Part shown: positions 48,436 to 58,237 of the stretch, piece after piece | How the letters are laid out: each line of letters starts with the position of its first letter | Position numbering within the stretch: position 1 is the stretch's first letter | NCBI RefSeq assembly: GCF_032062135.1 | Contig: NC_092859.1 | Location: 111,820,829-111,884,828 of the forward strand | DNA: 64,000 nt | Source of the DNA: Pyxicephalus adspersus | Taxonomy: Eukaryota; Chordata; Amphibia; Anura; Pyxicephalidae | Direction: 5' to 3' | Position numbers and translations under genes: made by a program | Notes under the pieces: model-generated | The model's input: the letters and a program-made list of their open reading frames with translations, nothing else | What the model was told of the DNA's origin: nothing | The model's database searches: none

Positions 48436-49813
48436 CTTGCTGAGTTTTGGCAGTTGGTAGGGTTCAGCTCTAAGAAGTGTCTTTTGGTTAACACATCTAA
48501 CATCATGTGGTGTTTGCTAGTAGGCTGAAAGTTTATTTTAAAAAAAAACAATTCTTGTGTACAAAAAGTTCAAATGTTTAACATTGTTCAACTTTGCTTT
48601 TGAGCCTGTTGCTCTGTTCAAGTGACCTATAAAAACAAGCAAGTAGTGAGATATTTTTTTTATCTCTGGGACTATTAAACAAGAAGTTAACATTATGTTT
48701 GAGCCATTCTTACACCACCTTGATCTGGTAGTTTATTGAGATAAATATGTAATGATCAATGTGATCGAAAACAGAAAACATTTGTGGAAAATTGTGTAAT
48801 GTTTGTATAGTGGCATTTTAAGCCTCAGAACTTCTCCTTGTAATTGCATAGTATATGTCATTTTACACCTAAAGACAAGTGATGATGGAGCAAAAACTTT
48901 GGGCACCCATTGAAAGGAAATCCCTTTTTATTTTCCTATAATAATGCTCAGCTTTTATTATGACTAAAGAAACATTTTTTTTTTATATAGGAAACCTAAT
49001 TTAAACAGGAAGACAGAAGGTAGAATGTAACTCTGATGTGACAGACAATTCTATCAGTTCTACAGATTTCTATGTATATCCTGCGCCTGTCATTCCAAAA
49101 TATTTTCCCACTGCATGCATGGATCATTCTGGTTTTATGTTACAAAATACAGATTTTCATGTTTTTGCAAAGCAAAGACAGTATTTATTGTGAAAGATGG
49201 TTCTTCTTGTATTGAAACATTCTTGTAACTTATGCACTGACATGAAAAAAACATTGTTTCTTTGATAAGTAACAGTAAATCATAGCACATTCGTAAAGGC
49301 AAAATTCATTGTCTTCTATTACTGTACATTTATATAGTAAATTCAAAGGGAATTCTGCTATCTCTGATCAGCTGGTATAAAAGGATGATTTACTAAATCA
49401 GTAGAGATTTCAGTTTTTTTGTTCTTCAAATGGATTTTTTTTTCTGTGCAAACTTACTGTTCACCTAGCTCAGTGAATATATAGAAGCTGAGTGAAAAAA
49501 AAAACAGGACTGTTTCTTGTACATTTTTGGAATATTGAAACGAGCACAGCTGCACTCATTTTATTAGGCTTTAGCAAAGTTAATTATTTTCTTGTTTAGA
49601 AGCCTACATTAAAATCATTAAACGGTCTAAATAACTACTCATATTTCTTGACATTTTTCTTTGTCCTAAATGATACAGTAGATACTGTGGAGCCTGAGTT
49701 ATCAGCTGCCCAATCTCTTCAGTGACGCAACCCACCAAATCTTCTTTTAATGATGAAGTTTAATCTGCTCATATTTAGACTTCCATGTTTCCCACCTCTT
49801 CACCTCATTAACA
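48436..49813. other. AT-rich non-coding DNA
   Basis: About 48890-48915 (GCAAAAACTTTGGGCACCC) looks like the end of a Tc1-type element with no partner. About 49393-49500 contains TTTACTAAATCAGTAG and TCACCTAGCTCAGTGAA, resembling the small MITE of 24766/60246, but it is too degraded to call. Confidence 0.35.
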
Positions 49814-50020
49814 TGGTTGTTATTATTATTATTAATAATAATAATAATAATAATAATAAAAACAGTATTTATGTAGCGCCAACATATTACGCAGTGCTGC
49901 ACATTAAATATGGGTTGCAAATGACAGACAGATACAGACAGTGACATAGGAGGGATAGAGGACCCTGCCCAAAAGAGCATACAAACTAGCAGACGGGGGA
50001 CGTATCACACAACAGGAGAG
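49814..50020 (-). repeat. TTA/TAA repeat plus reversed SINE tail and dispersed repeat
   Basis: A short TTA run and a longer TAA run are followed by TAGCGCCAACATATTACGCA, GTGCTGCACATT and AAATGACAGACAGATACAG. The GCGCCAACATATTACGC part is the complement of the SINE 3' end seen at 19510-19560. The TAA run is thus the expanded A/T tail of a SINE on the minus strand. It is homologous to 672-885. Confidence 0.65.
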
Positions 50021-50778
50021 GAGGATATTTTTAACATAAAACCTTTCCATTTTCATTACATACCTTAATGTAGACCAAATATCATTGGAACCCTATTATG
50101 CAAAGTAGACAGATTATGGCTGGTGGGAAGGACCAGCAGGGTGCTGTACGCTTTCTAAAAACATAATGGCATCTCTCAGCAGTCCATAGCACCACCTCCC
50201 AGTTCAAGCCGTAAGCAGGCTCTTGGGAGCAGTTAAGTAAACATCAACATGCCTTGATGAGTGAACAGCAGAATAGGGAAATGCATTGCAGGTGACACAT
50301 TATATTAGCTAACTAGATATAGTTATAGATGAACAAGCTTTTCGGTTAAACTGACATCAGGGCAGATGTCCCTGAAGTTTTAACCCTAGCAACAAGATTT
50401 GTCAGGAGCTCTAAATTCAGGACTGGGACTTTAGGGACAAGGTCACTCTGGCATGGAGATCAGTGGTTTTGGAACTGTGATACAAGGAAGTGGAACCCCT
50501 TAAAATGAAGATCTGGGAGCCTGTGTGAGTTTTTGCTGTCAACCCTCCATGAAGGACCCAAATTCAAATTGGCCACCCCTAAGGGTTGCACTCATTTGTT
50601 TACAGAAGCCACCCTTAATTCTTTTTGTCTCCAAAAATGTTTTTCACCTCTTGAAGATTCCGGTATGATACCCATTATACCCATTCACCCCCAGTCTTCT
50701 AGCCAACTCTGTCTGGCCATTCATTCACAATGAAAAATTTAAACTACCTACTTTCCTAATATGGAATGACCTTAAATC
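50021..50778. other. Non-coding DNA, partly less AT-rich
   Basis: No family recognised. CATCAGGGCAGATGTCCCTG near 50351 is a short imperfect palindrome. Confidence 0.35.
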
Positions 50779-50983
50779 TCAAATATCCAGCAAATAATAT
50801 CTCATCTCACTTGAATATATGAGGAGCCCTGCAATTTTGGCATCAGTTACAGCAATAGAAAAACCATGTCTTGCTAAAATCCTGTGCATTACTTTGATCT
50901 GAGCACAACCAGGTTCAACGTACACTTTCCCAAAGATATGTTGTCCTGACCTAACTTCCAGATGATTACATTCCACGATATAT
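50779..50983 (-). CDS. Possible internal or terminal exon, unknown protein
   Basis: On the minus strand a strong acceptor-like signal (CTCTTTCCCTCTGACAG, just above 50983) opens a frame reading YIVECNHLEVRSGQHIFGKV then YVEPGCAQIK. At that point a possible donor (AAA followed by GTAATG) would end a 91-bp exon at 50893. Without the donor the frame continues as VMHRILARHGFSIAVTDAKI to a TGA at 50779. Codon content (GTG, GAA, CTG, GTT, GGA, CAG) looks coding in contrast to its surroundings. I recognise no domain. It lies on the same strand as the open frames at 43783 and 56561 and could belong to one gene with them; this is speculative. Confidence 0.3.
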
Positions 50984-52644
50984 CTGTCAGAGGGAAAGAG
51001 ATTTGGGCACTTTCTTCACTAAGGAACAAAAGAAATGTATTATCTATTTTGCACATAGGGCATCTATATATAACAAAATAAACATGGTAATGGTTGAATG
51101 CAAGCCATAAATTGTTTGGCACTTTATAATATTTTCTAAATTGCTTAGGCCTATGCACTGATTACTAATTTCACATCTGATTAACTAATGAACACAGTCT
51201 AAAATACCTACTTCACTTTTATGATATTCTAAAACAATGATACAAGAAAAAAAAGCTCATACACCTCATTGACTCTGCCAGGACATGCATTCTCTTAGTT
51301 TTCAATATAAAATGTAGTATTTAAAAGCACACAACAGTGATTATTACTAACATTTTAAAAGTAAGGAGTAGGAGTAATTTTGGATCAAGTTCTGTTCACA
51401 TTTAAAAATAATTTATTTTGTCATGTTATGTTTTTATGTCAGTGATATATTTTTGCTCTAAAAATGAACGTTATGTCTGTTCTGAATTAGCACTTACAAA
51501 TTTGGAGCCAACTGAAAAGATACAGACTCTAAAAAAGTTGACAACTCTGCATTTAATGTATTACATTGGTTGGTTGGAGGTGCTAGCTACACTGCCAAGG
51601 GAACTGATAATATGTGTACAGCTGAAAATATCTCTTCAAATCAGATTACAGGCAAAGTCTGATAAAGTCATTTCCTTCACGCAACTCATTAAAATGGAAA
51701 TAACATTTTTTAATAACTCAACCTGTGATTTTTAATATACATTAAATGTACTGCACTTTACCTAGATGCAGGCTTTAGAATAACAGTGTAACACTTTTTC
51801 TAAATCTATCTTTTGAACTGTTAATATTTGGAAATCCTCATGATTTGATCTTCAGTATTATTAACACATGTTTTATGTAAAACAGTTAAAGTGTATTTAT
51901 AACCAGAATCCATTATGTTGTCTGTTTGGAGATTAACCTCTTTATTTATCATGGGGATAATTATCAACAAAAATGAAAGTGTAGGGTAATTTCTTACATG
52001 ACACCAAATAAATTGGAAACCCCTCATTGTAGCCGTGGGAGTCAGGTAGGTAGTCAGAGGTAACTTTAGTGCCCGTTGCTTGATTTGATTGAAGTAAATT
52101 TTACTATTTTACACTTCTGAACACCATGTTTGACAATGAATTTGCTTTTCCAGACATTGTGTTTTTTTTTACATAAAATACTTTTTCTCAGTGTCATTGT
52201 GATTAATGTTTGGTCTTTTTCTTATCTTTCTCGGAATAAGTAAAAGATACTATGTACCACGGTACTCACTGCCTAGAGTAAGGGAGCAGCTATCAGAGGG
52301 CAATCTTATTAAAGTGGCCATCATTTGGTGGAAAGGTTTTGAAAATGATGCCCTGTTTCCCAGCATAGCTCTCCTGCTTTAATTTTGCTTCTATGTAAGC
52401 CTTACTTACTACTTCCCCTTTTCCTGGTTATCTTACCTCCCTGTTCGGCGATCATCCTCATGTTAATATTAGGATGGGGGGGCGCACCTATTTTTAAAAA
52501 AAAAATAAAAAAATAAACAACATCTACAGCCTTACGGCATTCCCAACATAATATTTGAATCATTTGTGCATTAACCTGTTACATATGTCCCAATAGTGTA
52601 GAATGCATTAGGTGTTTTGAGTGGAATTTGTGAAAGTGTCACAT
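50984..52644. other. AT-rich non-coding DNA
   Basis: The 105-codon plus-strand frame at 51418-51735 (with LEPTEKIQTLKKL) has no recognised domain and no clear splice borders. Nothing else seen. Confidence 0.35.
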
Positions 52645-52648
52645 TTAA

Positions 52649-53188
52649 CCTCCCCAGTGGAACCCCCGAGTGTGACTCATGGTGGAAAAAATATGCTGGA
52701 AGCTTTAACCCAAAGTCACACTCAGGGTAGGTAAAGCTATAGAAAACAATAGTAAATAAAGCGCTTACCTGATCCACCGGTGTCCTCCATGGTCCTTCAC
52801 GTTTTTTTCCCTTCTCCGGCCGGTGTTCTCTGCACCCGATGAGTCACCGGGTGATGTCGGTGCGTGTGGATGTTCCGTTCAGGTCGGGGCAGGAAATTCA
52901 AACCTATTTGTATTGCATTTAACACAAAACAACTGCATTGAATGCAATACACTGGATTTATATGTGTAAAAGCAGTACATTGTCTTTCATGAAAATGTAT
53001 TTTACAGTATAATATAAAAGTATAATGTTTATTTAAAAAAAAAAAATTTTAGTTTAAATTATTTTTTTGACATGATTTTGTGTTTCAAACTTTATTATAC
53101 TCATACTATTATTTCATACTGTAAAATAAATTTTCATGAAAAACAATGTACCGCTTTTAGACATATAAATCCAGACAGAAAGGTGGTG
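52649..53188. mobile_element. piggyBac-like (TTAA) MITE with internal hairpin
   Basis: It starts after TTAA (52645-52648) with CCTCCCCAGTGGAACCCCCG, then AGTGTGACTC, matching a frog family whose ends read TTAACCTCCCTGGCGG. TTAA recurs at 53189-53192. The subterminal GAGTGTGACTCATGG / AAAGTCACACTCAGGG pair is inverted. A long imperfect palindrome links AAAGCAGTACATTGTCTTTC and ATTTTACAGTATAA on the left with TACTGTAAAATAAATTTTC and AACAATGTACCGCTTTT on the right. The right terminal repeat is badly decayed, so the right edge is less sure. It is non-coding. Confidence 0.6.
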
Positions 53189-53192
53189 TTAA

Positions 53193-53535
53193 CAAAGGTC
53201 CAGTTAGGAGCATATAGACTGGGGGGAGAGGAAGGGGCAGCACAAATCAAATGTACTGTATGCATTTATTAAAAAAAAAACAAAAACAAAAAAAAAACCT
53301 GTTGATTTACAGCATAATTTACTATATGTTTTAAAAAAGTGTTGGAGTGTGCATCATGAATGATATCAAATTAGCACTCATAAACAATCCTTTTTTGGAA
53401 ATTATGAGTTCAATCAGGTGTTGGTGAACCTTAATGGGGGTTTACTCTGAAATGCTTTTGAGAACAAAACTAGCAGGATGATTCCAGCTGGAGGTAAGAG
53501 CCAAGCAACCAGAAAACAGAGATAACATATCAGTG
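53193..53535. other. Spacer with A-rich tract
   Basis: A-rich run at 53270-53300. Nothing else recognised. Confidence 0.45.
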
Positions 53536-53539
53536 AGCA

Positions 53540-54130
53540 GGAATAACACACCATACCCGTTGTTGGGTATGGGGGCTGTGCATTGAGAAATCTACTTCAA
53601 GGACTCCAAATATCCTGCCTGGTGTGTAAACATTGCTGTTATCAGATGACACCAAAAGGAGCCGGAGTCAGAGGACTTACCCCCAATGCAACAGTGACAC
53701 CTACTGGAGAATATCAGTGGGCACCTAGGAACAGTGTATTTCCAGCAGTGGGAGGACACCTGAGTAAGCGGTGGATGCATGAGTGTGGCTGAATGTGTCC
53801 ACGGGTCCTGGAGATGTATAAGAAGGGACAACAGCCACAAATCTCTCTTTTATTGCCTCTCTCTTACCCTCCCTTACTCTCTATCTTCCTCTTGGATCCC
53901 AGACAGGGTGCAGGATACAGGGGATGGACTCTTTGTGTAACGTATCATTTTACTTTGTCTATGTGATCATTATTTAGCTTATTTTGAATAAATGTTGATT
54001 ACTTGTTAAGTCCTTTTCTCTGTTAATAAAAATCTTGTTATTTAGGATCTGTGTGATTATTAAGCTAATAGAGACTTAGTAAAGATACTACTAGCAAGAA
54101 AGGGGAAACATAAGGAAATGTTTCCTTCAT
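53540..54130 (+). mobile_element. Retroviral-type LTR, plus orientation (approximate edges)
   Basis: A TATA-like TGTATAAGAAGG (from 53815) is followed by a CT-rich leader (CTCTCTTTTATTGCCTCTCT) and an AATAAA poly(A) signal at 53987-53992 with a T/GT-rich stretch after it. This is the U3-R-U5 order of an LTR. It resembles in layout, not clearly in sequence, the minus-strand LTR at 10975-11850. TG...CA ends and a duplication were not found, and no viral genes adjoin it. Confidence 0.45.
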
Positions 54131-54300
54131 TATTGGCATCCCAGAAAATTTTCTTTTAAAGTCTTTTAAGTACAAAAATCATTGAATATATTTGCTCTAC
54201 CAAGAATAAAAATAAATATTCAGCAGCTAATCCAGCTATAGAGAACTGAAAGACTAACTATAAATTGTATTTTTTATAATATTTCCATAAATATGTTTAA

Positions 54301-54503
54301 AGCGTACCTAAACTCAGAATTTTCATCACCCGATCTCAAGCCTGGGTCTGTTGACGTAGGAAAAAGAACCCGAGCCTGCTCCGGGACAGATGCCTAGATG
54401 ACGCGGGACCAGATGCTGGACACCCCTGGAGTGATTGGACTTCCCTGCGGGATTGAAGGTAGGTGTGTTTTTTTTTTTTTTGAGTTTTCAGTATAGTTCC
54501 TCT
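54301..54503. mobile_element. TTAA-flanked MITE (AGTGGAACTAA-related ends)
   Basis: TTAA flanks both ends (54297-54300 and 54504-54507). The ends AGCGTACCTAAACTCAG and CAGTATAGTTCCTCT are inverted repeats in decayed form, related to the clearer element at 60522-60818. A poly-T run of 15 lies near the right end. Non-coding. Confidence 0.65.
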
Positions 54504-54507
54504 TTAA

Positions 54508-56030
54508 TTCAATTTATTTTAATTTAATTCTTTAATTTATTATAGTTCCCATGCGCATCCACAGGGATTTTACATGTAAGAAATACTTCCTGAAAAACAA
54601 TAACAATGCACTGCTATCAACGGCAAATACTGGTTGTCAGAATTACATGTACCACAAATTAGATATGGCAGATGTGACAATTGCTTTTACTATGTGAGTT
54701 AATAAACAAAAATCAACAGAAAGAAACTATACATTCTAAAATGAAGAATATATTTTTTAAAATATGTTAAAATTAGCTCGTCAAAATAGTATTAGCTCGT
54801 AGCTCGTGTAAATAGTTAAATGGGAATTCTTTAAACCCAACCCATATCTACACACAAGAGAGGCATCAATGAACTATTTAGACAAAAGTCTGTCATCAGT
54901 AGTATTGTAAAAGAAACAACTGCTCTGTTAAAAAGATGACTCAATGACACTCTATGGGTACTTCTACAGCCCACATTGTATATTCTATTGATTGGGCATT
55001 TGTTGGTCTCCTGAAAAAAAACAATTACAAAAATAGAAAAAAACTATGGCTTGATTAAACTAATGTAGGAAAGATATGACACATAACAAATAATGTTATG
55101 TTTTTAATCTTTAATTTCAGAAAACATATATTTGTTGTGGTCTTTATTGATTTATTAGGTCTGTAAAATGTGTTTTATTAATGTATGAGAAATTTAGACT
55201 GTGGTATAACCCAGGGATATTGACTTGCATAGAAAAAGTAAAACCAAAACATGCCTTTTTCTACAATACTTAGTGTTAAAAAAGGGGTACTTTAGATAAA
55301 AAGTAAATATTTTTCTATCATTTGTTCTTTTTAAAATGAGACACAAATATTATTCTGGTACAAAGTATAGCACAAATATTTACAAATTAGGTAAAGGCTT
55401 TTTCCAATTCTGTTTTTCTTTTAGAAACACTAAAATAATAAACAAAATAATGAAAAAAAAAACATTTAATTATTGGCTTGAAAGACATTATAAAATATAT
55501 ATATTTCCAGGCCTATTTGTATGGCAGTAATTGATTTACCACCAGGGATTGCCTGATTCACTGCTTTATGAATAGACAATGGTTTCAGCAAAAGTGTAGT
55601 AAGGGAAAATCTCCAACCACATCCAAGACAAAGAGTAATTTTTTCAGTGTAATAGAGTAAGGCTAGAACTCCCACCCGCGGCCTGTGTTTCTGTTGCAGA
55701 TTTGCCCTCAGATTGTGTTTGGTAAACCATTGCCTGCAGACAGTATATGAGTGAATATCTCTCTAACAGGGTAGTGGATAGCATTAAAAACACAGCAGGG
55801 GTTCTAATATTCCCCCACACTATTAAAAAAAACTGAACCAGAAGAATCCAAAAGACTGAAATTACACTTAAGAACAAACTTGTTTTTTTTTTACTATAGG
55901 AATTTACCTAGCAAAAAAAGTATTATCACCTTGTAGGGGAAGGTTCACTTTTTAGTAAATGTGGAGAAAATTCATTTCAACTTTACTTTACATTAAAGTT
56001 ACAGATTTAAATAGGGGACAGGACACTATA
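54508..56030. other. AT-rich non-coding DNA
   Basis: GTATTAGCTCGT is repeated in tandem near 54785-54805. Nothing else recognised. Confidence 0.4.
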
Positions 56031-56034
56031 TGCA

Positions 56035-56298
56035 TAGGGTTTGTATGTTCTCCCTGTGTTTGCGTGGGTTTACTTTGAGAACACTGCATGTTTTTGGGAT
56101 GTAGGAGGAAACCAGTTAGAAAAGGATTGGGTTCCTCTAAAAAAAATGTACTTAGACTGTGTTATTGACATATTACTATAATAGGGACATTAGATATGTG
56201 AGCCTTACTGATGGACACATGACTACGGCACTTGTGAAGTGCCATGTAATGTTGTTGGTGCTACATTAATTCAAGTAAATAAAAATAAATAAATTGCT
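56035..56298 (+). mobile_element. SINE with V-SINE/DANA-like central domain, copy 2
   Basis: Landmarks are GGGTTTGTATGTTCTCCCTG, TGTTTGCGTGGGTTTAC, GGGATGTAGGAGGAAACC and the 3' end AAGTGCCATGTAATGTTG, TTGGTGCTACATTAATTC, AAGTAAATAAAAATAAAT. The same orientation and family as 19306-19562. The middle is rearranged and the 5' promoter is not visible. Confidence 0.6.
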
Positions 56299-56560
56299 GT
56301 GATTGAGTCACCTGCAGAGGATATCAAATATTCCACTATATAAAGTGTTTTTTTTTTTTTTTTTTAATATTACACCTAAACACAGATATATCTTAAGTCC
56401 TATTATTCCACATTTCCTCACAAAATTAATTGTAGTGACTGAACAATTGTTTCATTTTGTATAACTTCGATGTTTGTTGCATCATAATATTTGATTAGGC
56501 TTTGTATCGTATTTTACCTACTGAGAATAAATAAATACACTTTAAAAATCAATGAAAAGC
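56299..56560. other. AT-rich spacer
   Basis: T-run of about 18 near 56347. Nothing else recognised. Confidence 0.5.
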
Positions 56561-56920
56561 TTACTCTTGAATCAAGAAGAGCCACTGAACACCACAACTT
56601 TTCTGCAGTTCCTGGTAAAGCTTTGTTTTAAATCTTTTGTATGGCATATTCATATCTGTGACTGCAATATCTCCATGGAAACCAGTTTCTTGAGAATAGT
56701 TTAAGAACGTTAAGATATATGAAAGATTTATAGTTACAGAAGTAAAAAAGCAGAAAATTACTTTAATAAGAATACCCTTTTTATGGGAAGAGTTGTTTAC
56801 CATGGTTTTCAAGCACTTCATCATCATGGAAATTGTTCTATCTGTGTCATCTCTAATTGCCTGGAACCATAGACTAAATATTAAATAAGTGACGTACCAA
56901 AACATCACACATTTCCTCAC
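56561..56920 (-). CDS. Coding-like open frame, possibly two small exons, unknown protein
   Basis: A 119-codon minus-strand frame. Its first coding-like part, AIRDDTDRTISMMMKCLKTM, is bordered by GGTTCCAG (acceptor) and GTAAAC (donor), which would make a 60-bp exon at 56801-56860. Its last part, TGFHGDIAVTDMNMPYKRFK then TKLYQELQKSCGVQWLFLIQ, is bordered by ATTCTCAAG and a good donor GTAAGC (exon about 56565-56698). The hydrophobic stretch between them would then be intron. I do not recognise the protein. A single transcribed pseudogene or chance remains possible. Confidence 0.25.
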   Translation of the reverse strand: MRKCVMFWYVTYLIFSLWFQAIRDDTDRTISMMMKCLKTMVNNSSHKKGILIKVIFCFFTSVTINLSYILTFLNYSQETGFHGDIAVTDMNMPYKRFKTKLYQELQKSCGVQWLFLIQE

Positions 56921-57156
56921 ATAGTTTTACTTAGAAACATTATCGATAAAACAAGATTTATAGATTAACTAATTATTACTCTGCCTGTATAGCACAACTA
57001 CAAGTAGTAAGAGAAAAGGGTTCATTCATGGGCATATGGTATTCATTGTATATTTAAAAATACATTCAGCTATTAAAACATTTTTGTAAAGGTCCACCTC
57101 AAAACAACTGGTAATGTAAGGTGGATGTAAAAACATATTTCATTCATAAAGCAAGT
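56921..57156. other. AT-rich spacer
   Basis: Nothing recognised. Confidence 0.5.
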
Positions 57157-57430
57157 TCAACAGCCACTGTATTAGGTACACCTTGCTAGTATCATGTTGG
57201 CACCCATTTGCCTTTAAAATGCAACATTTTTCATGGCATAGATTCAATAAGATGCTGGAAACATTCCCCAGAGATTTTGGTCCATATTGACATGATAGTA
57301 TAACACAGTTTGTCAGTCACCCATCCATGATCGAATCTCCCATTCTACCATTTCTGAAATATGCTCTATGGGTTTGATAAATAGTAAGTATGAGGGCCAT
57401 TTTAGTACAGTGATCTCATTTTAGAAGTTT
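57157..57430 (-). mobile_element. Decayed Tc1-like transposon, second copy of the 12745 family
   Basis: The left end GCCACTGTATTAGGTACACC, then TTGCTAGTAT, CATGGCATAGATTCAATAAG, GATGCTGGAAACATTCC, GAGATTTTGGTCCATATTG and a GAATCTCCCATTCTACCA block follow the family order. It fades after about 57430, so this is the left portion only; any transposase would be on the minus strand and is destroyed. Confidence 0.75.
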
Positions 57431-57616
57431 CCCTGTTCCAAACTCAATTTACCACCACACTTCTATACCTATCCTAGAACTTTCATGTACTACAAAAATC
57501 TTATTACTATGCAATTGAAGTATATCACCACCAATTTGTATAAATAACCCTACAACTCACACTTGATGTACTTAATATTATTAAATTAAGTAATTATAAT
57601 TAGGTTTGTTTGATAT

Positions 57617-58232
57617 TGTCACAAACCTATGTCTAAATGAACCTTATTGCACATGCTCAGTTTGCGTATCCTTACTCCAGTGCGAGCTCCAATCAGGGAC
57701 TAGGACAGTACTATATGAAGGCTCCATGATTTCCTTCCAGTGATGATTGATCGTGACAGCTTCCTGTTTCCTGATTCCTGGTTTCTGTTTCCTGGTTCCT
57801 GGATTCTGCTCCTGATTTTTGGTTCCTGCTCCTGATTCTTGGTTCCTGCTCCTGATTCCTGGTTTCTGTTCCTGGTTCCTGCTCCTGATTTTTGGTTCCT
57901 GCTCCTGATTCTTGGTTCCTGCTCCTCGCTACTCATGCATCCTCCGCTCTCCATCTGATCATCTGTGTATGACCTCCAAGGTTTGTCTGCAATCTATTAT
58001 CACCACTGTTATCTTCAAAGTCATTGGACATTTACCAGCACTGTTATCTGCCCAGTCATTGGACATTTGCCTCTACTGTTTATCCGCAAGGTCATTGGAC
58101 ATTTACCACTATCTTTTCTGCAAATAAACTAAAAGGGACATTTACTTGTTAACCGATATATGTGTGTATGATCTTCTGGTTAATCATCATCAAGATTCCC
58201 TCAAGCAGAGCTCTCCTTTCTGAAGGCTGACA
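57617..58232 (+). mobile_element. Solo LTR with 5-bp target duplication
   Basis: The element starts TGTCACAAACC and ends GAAGGCTGACA, so its termini TGTCA/TGACA are perfect inverted repeats. GATAT flanks both sides (57612-57616 and 58233-58237), the 5-bp duplication expected of LTR-element integration. Inside are a CCAAT box (57689), a TATA-like CTATATGA (57711-57718), an array of GGTTCCTGCTCCTGATT units (about 57770-57930), three 35-36-bp tandem units beginning GTCATTGGACATTT (58020, 58055, 58091) and an AATAAA poly(A) signal (58123-58128). The CCTG-rich style suggests a Gypsy-type LTR. No internal sequence remains. Confidence 0.9.
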
Positions 58233-58237
58233 GATAT

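Noticed and set aside
48890..48915. AACTTTGGGCACCC, like the terminal repeat of a third Tc1 family
   Set aside because: Too short and with no partner end or internal blocks.
51418..51735. 105-codon plus-strand frame
   Set aside because: No recognisable domain and no clear exon borders; kept only as a remark in the spacer entry.
57700..57954. 84-codon minus-strand frame rich in Gln, Glu, Arg and Ser repeats
   Set aside because: It is the translation of the CCTG-type tandem array inside the solo LTR, not a gene.
58020..58125. Three regularly spaced 35-bp repeats resembling a CRISPR array
   Set aside because: There are no distinct spacers, the units are continuous tandem copies inside an LTR, and the genome is vertebrate.
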